A DNA stretch of 12,902 nucleotides from Calditrichia bacterium. GTDB taxonomy: Bacteria > Calditrichota > Calditrichia > JAJRVZ01. The stretch's first letter is position 1. Each line of letters begins with the position of its first letter. The notes under the pieces are model-generated. The model had not been told where the DNA came from. It searched no databases and saw only the letters and a list, made by a program, of their open reading frames with translations. Where the stretch lies: positions 1 to 12,902 of the forward strand of contig DAOWAQ010000021.1 of the NCBI GenBank assembly GCA_030634505.1, given 5' to 3'. Below are positions 7,238-12,902 of this stretch, one piece after another. Both the position numbers and the translations under genes were made by a program.

Positions 7238-7271
7238 TAAATGGATACAAATTAATTTTAAGAGGTTTTGC

Positions 7272-8342
7272 ATGTACTATGATTCAAATACTGGCTTAAA
7301 CAAAATGAAAAGATATTATTTTGATCAGCCTACTACTGATAAATTTGTTGAATTTTTGATGACGCAAGCAGAGGTAATTGCACCACAAAAAAAAGGTGAC
7401 GCATCTTATTCCTATGAAGTTGTAACTTCTGGTAAAGATATTGTGTATGATTATCCGCGTACAATTCAACCCTTGAAAAAATATTTTTTACCACCAAGGG
7501 AAACATTACTTTCGTTTGATTCAAAAAATAATGAATTCAAAAAGACAGATATTGCGCTAAATAATCGCATATTTTTTGCAATTCATTCTTACGAAATGCA
7601 AGGTATTAAAAGGCTAGACTACAGTTTTACCCAGGGTAATCCGGAATTTAATTATTTGCAGCGAAGAGAAAATTCAATATTTATTGGTATTTCTTTTAAT
7701 CCGGATAAATGGCATTTTACAAAATCGGTCGGCATTTCAATTGAAGAAGTTGAGCGATTTAGCTTGTATTTTGAACCTGTTGATAATGGATTCCTGGTTT
7801 TTGAAGTGGATGATACAGGTAAAGAATTAATTTCTAAATTTGGAAATGGACTTTCATTAGATGCCTCAATGGATTTTGAAGTTAGAGAAAAGGAATTCAA
7901 AACTAAAATAAAATATCACTATAACAGATTGCCGCAGGTATTTGAACACGTTTATAATTCAAAAGTTTGGTCCGATATTGCTCAAAAATGTGTTGGCTGT
8001 GGTACTTGTAATCTGTTATGCCCCACTTGCTATTGCTTTGATGTCAGGGATGAAGTTGAATTGGAGATTTCGAAAGGCAAACGAGAAAGATTTTGGGATG
8101 GATGTATGCTGAATGAATTTGCAGAAGTTGCAGGTGGAGAAAATTTTAGAGAAAAATTAAGTAGCCGTACCAGGCATCGGTTACATAGAAAATTTAAGTA
8201 TATTACTGATCATTCCGGAGAATTACATTGTGTAGGTTGTGGTCGCTGTACTAAATATTGTCCGGCGAATATAAGCATAGTTGAAATAATTAATAATCTT
8301 ATCGAAGAATACTCTGATCATCAGAAAGAACAGATCATTTAG
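7272..8342 (+). CDS. hydB: Group 3b [NiFe] hydrogenase (sulfhydrogenase) beta subunit, 2[4Fe-4S]
   Basis: Iron-sulfur subunit of a soluble NAD(P)-linked [NiFe] hydrogenase of the sulfhydrogenase I type (HydBGDA of Pyrococcus). It carries electrons between the flavin subunit and the hydrogenase core. The 356 residues have an N-terminal domain of about 230 residues, then a C-terminal ferredoxin-like part. The first motif has C240, C243, C246 and C250, then C253 and C255 (CPTCYC). The second, CVGCGRCTKYC, has C320, C323, C326 and C330. I chose the ATG at 7272 because AAGAGG (7260-7265) lies 6 nt upstream and because the longer frame from 7221 would begin inside the sigma-54 promoter. An ATG at 7305 is a less likely alternative. 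It is the first gene of the operon; hydG starts 16 nt after its stop. Confidence 0.92.
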   Translation: MYYDSNTGLNKMKRYYFDQPTTDKFVEFLMTQAEVIAPQKKGDASYSYEVVTSGKDIVYDYPRTIQPLKKYFLPPRETLLSFDSKNNEFKKTDIALNNRIFFAIHSYEMQGIKRLDYSFTQGNPEFNYLQRRENSIFIGISFNPDKWHFTKSVGISIEEVERFSLYFEPVDNGFLVFEVDDTGKELISKFGNGLSLDASMDFEVREKEFKTKIKYHYNRLPQVFEHVYNSKVWSDIAQKCVGCGTCNLLCPTCYCFDVRDEVELEISKGKRERFWDGCMLNEFAEVAGGENFREKLSSRTRHRLHRKFKYITDHSGELHCVGCGRCTKYCPANISIVEIINNLIEEYSDHQKEQII

Positions 8343-8358
8343 TATTGAGGATTAAAAA

Positions 8359-9198
8359 ATGGAAAATACTGCAATAGAAAAACAAGATTTATACTATCCG
8401 ATGATGTCGGAAATTGTAAAGGTTGAAACGTTAACAAATCTTGAAAAAAGATTTGAAATTGCTCTGCCTGATAACCAGATATTAGGACATTTACCAGGTC
8501 AGTTTGTTGAAGTTTCAATATTTGGATATGGTGAAGCTCCTATTTCAATCTGTTCCTCACCAACAAAAATGCCGAATTTCGATTTAACTGTTCGAAATGC
8601 AGGAAAATTAACAGATAAAATGCATTCAATGAAAGAAGGAAGCAAAATAGGAATTCGCGGTCCTTATGGAAATGGATTTGATGTTACAAAATTTGAAGGG
8701 AAAGATATACTCTTTGTATGTGGCGGTATCGGATTAGCACCTTTGAAATCATTAATTGATTACACTATAGCTAAACGCCAAAAATACGGGAGAATAATTA
8801 TTCTATATGGCACAAAGAATCCTTCAGAAATTCTTTTTAAAGAAGATATTAAAATGTGGCAAGGTTCTAAAGAAATTGAATTTCATATGACAGTTGATAA
8901 ACCTGATGAATACTGGAAGGGAAATACAGGTGTTATTACAACTCTGATTCCGCCAATAGATCTGGATATAAGTAACACTATTGCAACTGTTGTTGGACCA
9001 CCAATAATGTACAAGTTTGTAATAATGTCTCTAAAAGGGAAAAGAATGCCGGATGAAAATATTTATTTATCTCTGGAAAGAAGAATGAAATGTGGTGTTG
9101 GTAAATGCGGTCACTGTCAAATCAATGATACATATGTTTGTCAGGATGGACCAGTTTTTCACTATCCCCATGCGAAACAACTGGAGGAAGCGATATGA
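8359..9198 (+). CDS. hydG: Group 3b hydrogenase gamma subunit, FAD/NAD(P)-binding, [2Fe-2S]
   Basis: Flavin subunit that exchanges electrons between NAD(P)H and the iron-sulfur chain of the hydrogenase; ferredoxin-NADP reductase superfamily. The 279 residues start with the FAD-binding barrel (GQFVEV at 47-52 and EAPISICSSP at 59-68, where the usual RxYS is replaced as in HydG and related subunits). Next come GPYGNGF at 101-107 and the nucleotide-binding fold, beginning DILFVCGGIGLAP at 116-128. The C-terminus has C245, C250, C253 and C261 in the pattern Cx4CxxCx7C, the [2Fe-2S] site of this family. TGAGG (8346-8350) precedes the ATG by 8 nt. Its stop overlaps the hydD start (ATGA at 9195-9198). 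Similar subunits occur in NfnAB and in dihydroorotate dehydrogenase PyrK, but the operon fixes the assignment. Confidence 0.92.
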   Translation: MENTAIEKQDLYYPMMSEIVKVETLTNLEKRFEIALPDNQILGHLPGQFVEVSIFGYGEAPISICSSPTKMPNFDLTVRNAGKLTDKMHSMKEGSKIGIRGPYGNGFDVTKFEGKDILFVCGGIGLAPLKSLIDYTIAKRQKYGRIIILYGTKNPSEILFKEDIKMWQGSKEIEFHMTVDKPDEYWKGNTGVITTLIPPIDLDISNTIATVVGPPIMYKFVIMSLKGKRMPDENIYLSLERRMKCGVGKCGHCQINDTYVCQDGPVFHYPHAKQLEEAI

Positions 9199-9932
9199 GT
9201 AAACCAAAGGTTGCATTTTTCGATTTTACAAGTTGCGAAGGATGCCAGTTAAATAAATTAAATTTAGAAAATGATTTATTATCTATTTTAGAACTGGTAG
9301 ATATTGTTGAGTTCAGAGAGGCAATGGACGATAAGGCTGATGAATATGATATTGCTTTTATTGAAGGAAGCATCAGTACACCAACGTGTGTAGAGAGAAT
9401 TCATGATATTCGCCGCAGAACCAAAATACTTGTAGCGCTCGGAGCTTGTGCGGTTAATGGTGGTATCAATGCTATGAAAAACCTGTATCCGGCTGATTGG
9501 GTAAAAGAAGAAGTTTACGGTGAAGATAAGTACTTATTTCCATCAATTCCTGTACAGCCTGTAAGTGCACTTGTAAAGGTTGATTATGAAATACGCGGAT
9601 GTCCTATGAGCACTCCTGAATTCCTTCACGTTTTAAAATCACTTGTTTTGGGGCGTAAACCGGAATCATTTGACTACGCGGTATGTGTAGAATGTAAATT
9701 AAAAGAAAACGAATGTGTGCTGGACAAAGGTATGTTTTGTCTGGGACCAATCTCCCGTGCCGGATGTGATGCGATCTGTCCTTCAAATGGACAGTACTGT
9801 ACCGGTTGTAGAGGATTAGTCTCGAATATAAATGAGAATGGCGCTGTCGATATGTTGAAGCAACATGGATTTTCAGAGAAAGAAGCTTTAAACAGAATGA
9901 GGTTGTATTGTGCAAATGATATTGAAAACTAA
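9195..9932 (+). CDS. hydD: Group 3b [NiFe] hydrogenase small subunit (delta)
   Basis: Small subunit of the hydrogenase core; its iron-sulfur clusters connect the NiFe site in HydA to the HydB/HydG electron module. The 245 residues show the proximal-cluster ligands C14 and C17 (FTSCEGC), C85 (GACAVNGG) and C136 (RGCPMS). A second group follows at C164, C167, C174, C182, C191, C195, C202 and C205, enough for two more [4Fe-4S] clusters. No twin-arginine signal is present, so the enzyme is cytoplasmic. The start at 9195 is chosen because GGAGGA (9183-9188) lies 6 nt upstream and because the ATGA overlap with hydG is the usual coupled form. An upstream in-frame ATG at 9138 would add 19 unconserved residues and lies inside hydG. 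A 51-bp gap separates it from hydA. Confidence 0.92.
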   Translation: MSKPKVAFFDFTSCEGCQLNKLNLENDLLSILELVDIVEFREAMDDKADEYDIAFIEGSISTPTCVERIHDIRRRTKILVALGACAVNGGINAMKNLYPADWVKEEVYGEDKYLFPSIPVQPVSALVKVDYEIRGCPMSTPEFLHVLKSLVLGRKPESFDYAVCVECKLKENECVLDKGMFCLGPISRAGCDAICPSNGQYCTGCRGLVSNINENGAVDMLKQHGFSEKEALNRMRLYCANDIEN

Positions 9933-9983
9933 ATTATTAAAAGACTTTGTTTTGTGAATTGATTCAATAGATTGGGGAATTAA

Positions 9984-11288
9984 ATGAAAAAAGATTTAAA
10001 TATAAATGTACATCATCTTACCCGGGTAGAAGGGCATGGAAATATTGTTGTTGATATGAAAAATGGTGTTTTAAATAAATCAGAATTACATATTGTTGAA
10101 GCGCCGAGATATTTTGAAGCAATGCTTAAAGGTCGTAATTTTCATGAAGTGGCAATTACCACTTCGCGTATTTGCGGTATATGCTCTTTGGGTCACCAGT
10201 TAACATCTCTTAAAGCGACTGAAGTAGCTCTTGGACTTGAAATTTCTGAACAAACGGAAATATTACGAAAAATTCTTGTTGATGGTGCAACATTTCAGAG
10301 TAATATTCTTCATGCTTTATTCTTAGCTACACCTGATTTTTTAAATGTCGGTTCGGTATTTCCACTTATAAATACCCATAAAGAAGTTGTGTTGGCAGCA
10401 TTGCGGTTAAAAAGATTGGCAAACGATATTGGTGATTTGATAAGCGGCAGGGCAATTCATCCAATTAGTTGTGTGCCGGGTGGATTTACAAAATTACCAA
10501 CTGAAAAAGAATTAAGTGACTTAAAAGAAAAATTAATCAAAGAAGGTATTCCAGATGCTGAGTTTGCTGTAGAAGTCGTCGCTTCATTAGCGGATAAAAT
10601 CCCAACATTTGAAAGAGAAACAGAGTATATAAGTGTTTACAACGACAAAGAATATGGGTTTTATGATGGTGTTATTTGTTCATCTGATTCTGGGTTAATC
10701 CCGGTGGATAATTACCTTGAAATAACCAATGAATTTATAGTATCACATTCAACAAGCAAACATGCAAAATTTAATCGCAGTTCTTATATGGTTGGAGCAT
10801 TAGCCAGATTTAATAATAGTCATAAATTGTTGAATCCTTTGGCACAAAAGGTTGCAGAAAAACTAGGATTAGTAGCGCCTAATTATAATCCATATATGAA
10901 CACTGTAGCACAAGTAGTTGAAGTAGCTCATTGTATTGAAAATACAATTGGATTGATTGATATGCTTTTAGATCGTGGAATTAAAAATGAAAAGCCAAAT
11001 CAGGAACCCACAAAATATGGCAGGGGAATAGCTACAACTGAAGTTCCGAGAGGGATTTTGTTTCATGATTACACTTATAACCGAAAAGGTTTAATAGAAA
11101 AAGCAAATTGTGTCATACCCACCGGTCAGAATCTGGCAAATATTGATGACGATATGAAAAAATTGGTTCCGGAAATTATAGAGGAATCCAAAGAAGATAT
11201 AACTAAAAAATTGGAAATGCTGGTCAGAGCATATGATCCATGTATTTCATGTTCAGTACATATGTTAGAAGTTGATTTTATTGAATAA
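9984..11288 (+). CDS. hydA: Group 3b [NiFe] hydrogenase large subunit (alpha), catalytic
   Basis: Holds the NiFe(CN)2CO site where H2 is made or split. The 434-residue precursor has all four nickel-binding cysteines: C64 and C67 in SRICGICSLGH, and C420 and C423 in YDPCISCSVH, with H426 as the likely processing point. RVEGHGN at residues 14-20 is the family's N-terminal motif. The last eight residues, MLEVDFIE, would be removed by the endopeptidase encoded next door after nickel insertion. The DPCISCSVH form and the hydBGDA order point to group 3b (NADP-linked, sulfhydrogenase type) rather than group 3c, 3d or 4. A GGGGA site (9975-9979) precedes the ATG. Length is close to the usual 420-430 residues. 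In vivo direction, H2 production or uptake, cannot be told from sequence; sulfur reductase activity is known for some relatives. Confidence 0.95.
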   Translation: MKKDLNINVHHLTRVEGHGNIVVDMKNGVLNKSELHIVEAPRYFEAMLKGRNFHEVAITTSRICGICSLGHQLTSLKATEVALGLEISEQTEILRKILVDGATFQSNILHALFLATPDFLNVGSVFPLINTHKEVVLAALRLKRLANDIGDLISGRAIHPISCVPGGFTKLPTEKELSDLKEKLIKEGIPDAEFAVEVVASLADKIPTFERETEYISVYNDKEYGFYDGVICSSDSGLIPVDNYLEITNEFIVSHSTSKHAKFNRSSYMVGALARFNNSHKLLNPLAQKVAEKLGLVAPNYNPYMNTVAQVVEVAHCIENTIGLIDMLLDRGIKNEKPNQEPTKYGRGIATTEVPRGILFHDYTYNRKGLIEKANCVIPTGQNLANIDDDMKKLVPEIIEESKEDITKKLEMLVRAYDPCISCSVHMLEVDFIE

Positions 11289-11296
11289 TTTTGATA

Positions 11297-11767
11297 ATGT
11301 TAAAAATTATTGGAATAGGAAATACATTACGCGGTGATGATGGCGTTGGTCCGCAGGTGATCTCGGAATTAAAAAAAGAAAATTTGCCTGATTCAGTACA
11401 GATTTTTGATATTGGTTCTGATGCATTTTCTATAATTGATCATCTTATTAGTGAACAACCGGTTTTGGTTATAGATTGTGCTCAGATGGATAAACAGCCT
11501 GGAGAAATTGTTAAATTTGAGGTCAAAGAAGAAAATCTGTCAAAATTAGATAAAGCGATTTTATTACATGGATTTGGTTTTGCTGATGTTTATAAAATGG
11601 CAAAGAAATTGACTGACAATATTCGTTGTACTGTCATTGGAGTTCAGCCCAAATCATTGGAATTTAATACAGGTTTATCTGAAGAAGTTAAGAATAACAT
11701 TCCATCAATCATTAAAATGGTAATTGAGGAGACTAACAAATATGTCAAAAAAAATACTAATAATTGA
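11297..11767 (+). CDS. [NiFe] hydrogenase maturation endopeptidase (M52 family)
   Basis: Cuts the short C-terminal tail of the large subunit after nickel has been inserted, the last step of hydrogenase maturation. The 156 residues begin IIGIGNTLRGDDGVGP, the N-terminal signature of the HycI/HyaD/FrxA-type M52 peptidases. Expected metal ligands are visible as D14/D15 in RGDDGVG, D60 in VIDCAQM and H91 in LLHGFGF. The gene begins 8 nt after hydA, and its presumed substrate is HydA. I chose the ATG at 11297; a TTG at 11291 would add two residues. No clear ribosome site is seen before either, so coupling to hydA translation is likely. The C-terminal 26 nt overlap the response regulator gene. Confidence 0.9.
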   Translation: MLKIIGIGNTLRGDDGVGPQVISELKKENLPDSVQIFDIGSDAFSIIDHLISEQPVLVIDCAQMDKQPGEIVKFEVKEENLSKLDKAILLHGFGFADVYKMAKKLTDNIRCTVIGVQPKSLEFNTGLSEEVKNNIPSIIKMVIEETNKYVKKNTNN

Positions 11768-12128
11768 TGATGATATTGATTTGGTAGAAGCGCTGCGTCT
11801 AACTCTCGAAAGTGAAGGATTTGAAGTTATTGATGCTCAAGATGGTAAAAAAGGTTTGCAGAAAATTAAAGATGAAAAACCTGATTTGGTATTGTTAGAT
11901 GTTATGATGGGAACACAGGATGAAGGATTTCATGTCGCCTATCAAATTAGAAATCAAGAAGAATCTGCAGATTTACCAATTATCATGCTTACAGCGGTTG
12001 GACAGGAAACCGGTTTCTCTTTTGACAAAGAAAAAGATGAAGATTATTTGCCTGTGGATGAGTTTATTGAAAAACCAGTTAATCCTGACACGCTGATTGA
12101 ACTCGTTAAAAATAATTTAGGCTTATAA
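11742..12128 (+). CDS. Receiver-only response regulator
   Basis: Single REC domain of 128 residues with no DNA-binding or enzymatic output domain. The acidic pocket D9/D10/D11, phosphoacceptor D53 (VLLDVMM), T84 (MLTAV) and K111 (FIEKPVN) are all present, so it should be phosphorylatable. It probably passes phosphate on or binds a partner protein. The ATG at 11742 has GAGGAG at 11726-11731, 10 nt upstream. A TTG at 11724 in the same frame overlaps that ribosome site and is unlikely to be used. It overlaps the protease gene by 26 nt, so it belongs to the hydrogenase transcript. The loop after D53 (GTQDEGF) is longer than in CheY. The incomplete histidine kinase that follows is the natural candidate phosphodonor. 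Confidence 0.9.
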   Translation: MSKKILIIDDDIDLVEALRLTLESEGFEVIDAQDGKKGLQKIKDEKPDLVLLDVMMGTQDEGFHVAYQIRNQEESADLPIIMLTAVGQETGFSFDKEKDEDYLPVDEFIEKPVNPDTLIELVKNNLGL

Positions 12129-12160
12129 ATATCATCTTACAATAATGAAAACCGGAATTA

Positions 12161-12188
12161 TTGAGTAATTATTAATGCAATTATTCAA
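12161..12188 (+). repeat. Weak hairpin between response regulator and kinase genes
   Basis: TTGAGTAATT (12161-12170) can pair with AATTATTCAA (12179-12188) through ten base pairs, one of them G-U, around an 8-nt loop. No T-run follows on the + strand, so it is not a standard intrinsic terminator. It might cause partial attenuation or mark an RNA-processing site. Confidence 0.3.
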
Positions 12189-12238
12189 CAATATGAGTTA
12201 TAACAAATCTTCAAATCTATTTTAAATATGGATATAAT

Positions 12239-12902
12239 TTGCAAATAAATCCAAACTGGTCTGAACGCCTTCCGTTTTTAACGGTAGATTTACTTCAGGC
12301 AAGAATTGCGTGGTCAATCAAATTGCGATGGTTGGCGATTGTCGGATTTTATTTGATTTCGATGATAATTAAATACAATTTTAGTCTGCCAATACCTTAT
12401 GATAAGGTTTGGTTTCTTCTTGGTTCCTTAGCAGCAATAAACTTGCTCTATTTTATAGTTCTTAAAGTATTTAAAAAATTTTCCTTTCCTCAGGAATTAG
12501 CCGTTTTATTGATACATGCTTTTTTTGATTTAGTTTTTTTAACGGCAATAGTACATTTTACCGGGGGCATAGAAAATCCGATATATTTATTTTATGTTTT
12601 CCATGTTGTAATTAGTAGTATTATATTTCCCCGGGGAATACCGGTACTTATAGCAACCTTTGTTGTTATTTCATTTGGTACGTTAGTATTTGCTGAATAT
12701 AGCGGAATTATCAATCATTATTCTATTTTTAACAGTCAGATTCACAATAATGATTTAGCTGTTTTTGTGACCTTTTCAGTTTTCACAATTACTGTTTATG
12801 TATCGACTTATATTTGCACGACATTTATGGTTGTTTACAGAAACATTAAACGTCAAATCGATCAACAAAATAATCAGCTGATAGAAGCGGATAAACAAAA
12901 AA
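12239..12902 (+). CDS. Sensor histidine kinase, RegB/PrrB-like six-TM sensor region (3' end outside window)
   Basis: The frame is open to the window end and gives 221 residues, without reaching the catalytic domains. Six hydrophobic segments are visible at about 31-45, 57-78, 87-107, 115-130, 134-152 and 173-200. A polar, Gln/Asn-rich helix starting at NIKRQIDQQ then looks like the lead-in to a dimerisation/phosphotransfer domain. LRWLAIVG at the start of TM1 and GGIENPI (109-115), placed between TM3 and TM4, match the RegB/PrrB sensor, whose GGXXNPF motif in the same loop is implicated in quinone sensing. Here the final Phe is Ile. The start is uncertain: the frame opens at 12197 and has no ATG before TM1. 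TTG at 12239, with GGA at 12230-12232, is the best choice. The kinase assignment is inferred from topology and from the adjacent response regulator. Confidence 0.72.
   Translation, partial: MQINPNWSERLPFLTVDLLQARIAWSIKLRWLAIVGFYLISMIIKYNFSLPIPYDKVWFLLGSLAAINLLYFIVLKVFKKFSFPQELAVLLIHAFFDLVFLTAIVHFTGGIENPIYLFYVFHVVISSIIFPRGIPVLIATFVVISFGTLVFAEYSGIINHYSIFNSQIHNNDLAVFVTFSVFTITVYVSTYICTTFMVVYRNIKRQIDQQNNQLIEADKQK

Larger units (their letters stand above)
6877..7271. other. Intergenic regulatory region upstream of the hydrogenase operon
   Basis: This 395-bp AT-rich gap contains no convincing gene on either strand and no clear intrinsic terminator for the preceding gene. It holds, in order, an inverted pair of TGTTCA/TGAACA (6972-6990) with a further TGTTCA at 7018-7023, an ATTCC/GGAAT pair (7091-7095 and 7104-7108), a long inverted repeat (7139-7168) and the sigma-54 promoter (7222-7237). 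The density of symmetrical sites upstream of a -24/-12 promoter is what an enhancer-controlled promoter would show. Confidence 0.6.

Noticed and set aside
7221..7271. An upstream in-frame ATG that would extend hydB by 17 residues
   Set aside because: It lies inside the sigma-54 promoter and has no ribosome site; the ATG at 7272 has AAGAGG at the right distance.
9138..9194. An upstream in-frame ATG that would extend hydD by 19 residues
   Set aside because: It is inside hydG, has no good ribosome site and adds residues unlike the family; the ATG at 9195 has GGAGGA and an ATGA overlap with hydG.
10840..10856. A TGGCAC...TTGC sigma-54-like string inside hydA
   Set aside because: GG and GC are 13 bp apart instead of 12, and it is in the middle of a conserved coding region.
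11724..11741. A TTG start for the response regulator
   Set aside because: The TTG overlaps the GAGGAG that serves the ATG at 11742, and receiver domains normally begin a few residues before the first beta strand, as that ATG gives.
1..12902. CRISPR arrays, tRNA or rRNA genes, insertion sequences, phage genes
   Set aside because: No regularly spaced direct repeats, no recognisable structural RNA, and no transposase or integrase frame were seen on either strand.

Overview
This is an AT-rich bacterial chromosome segment with every recognisable gene on the + strand. Several features point to a Gram-negative anaerobe of the Bacteroidota/FCB superphylum, for example Ignavibacteria, Calditrichota or a related candidate phylum: a large lipoprotein with a classical lipobox, a PorV/DUF5723-like outer-membrane protein, purine-rich Shine-Dalgarno sites and the style of the oxoacid oxidoreductase. 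This placement is an inference from gene style; there is no rRNA or marker gene in the window.

Layout. (1) Positions 1-306 hold the C-terminal half of a PduO-type cob(I)alamin adenosyltransferase. (2) Positions 592-3342 hold a three-gene operon for a 2-oxoacid:ferredoxin oxidoreductase, closest by sequence memory to the branched-chain (2-ketoisovalerate, VOR) type. It runs ferredoxin subunit, alpha subunit (VorB), then a fusion of the TPP-binding beta subunit and the gamma subunit, and ends at a strong intrinsic terminator (3370-3410). A sigma-54-like promoter precedes it. (3) Positions 3516-6876 hold two envelope genes: a 695-residue lipoprotein that appears to contain four repeats of about 140 residues, and a probable outer-membrane beta-barrel protein. 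(4) After a 395-bp gap carrying a near-consensus sigma-54 promoter and an upstream inverted repeat, positions 7272-11767 hold a hydBGDA operon for a group 3b (sulfhydrogenase-type, NAD(P)-linked) [NiFe] hydrogenase plus its own maturation endopeptidase. (5) A receiver-only response regulator overlaps the protease gene. It is followed by the N-terminal half of a six-TM sensor histidine kinase with a RegB/PrrB-like GGIENPI motif, cut by the window end.

How the parts may work together. VOR oxidises branched-chain 2-oxoacids from amino-acid breakdown to acyl-CoA and reduced ferredoxin. The hydrogenase exchanges electrons between H2 and NAD(P)H. The adenosyltransferase makes the cofactor of methylmalonyl-CoA mutase, which could process the resulting short acyl-CoAs. 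The window therefore looks like a peptide/amino-acid fermentation and hydrogen-handling neighbourhood. The most interesting points are the sigma-54 control of a group 3b hydrogenase, with a similar promoter at vor, and a possible quinone- or redox-sensing kinase next to it whose adjacent response regulator has no output domain. Several gene starts are moved here from the longest open frame to a start with a better ribosome-binding site.
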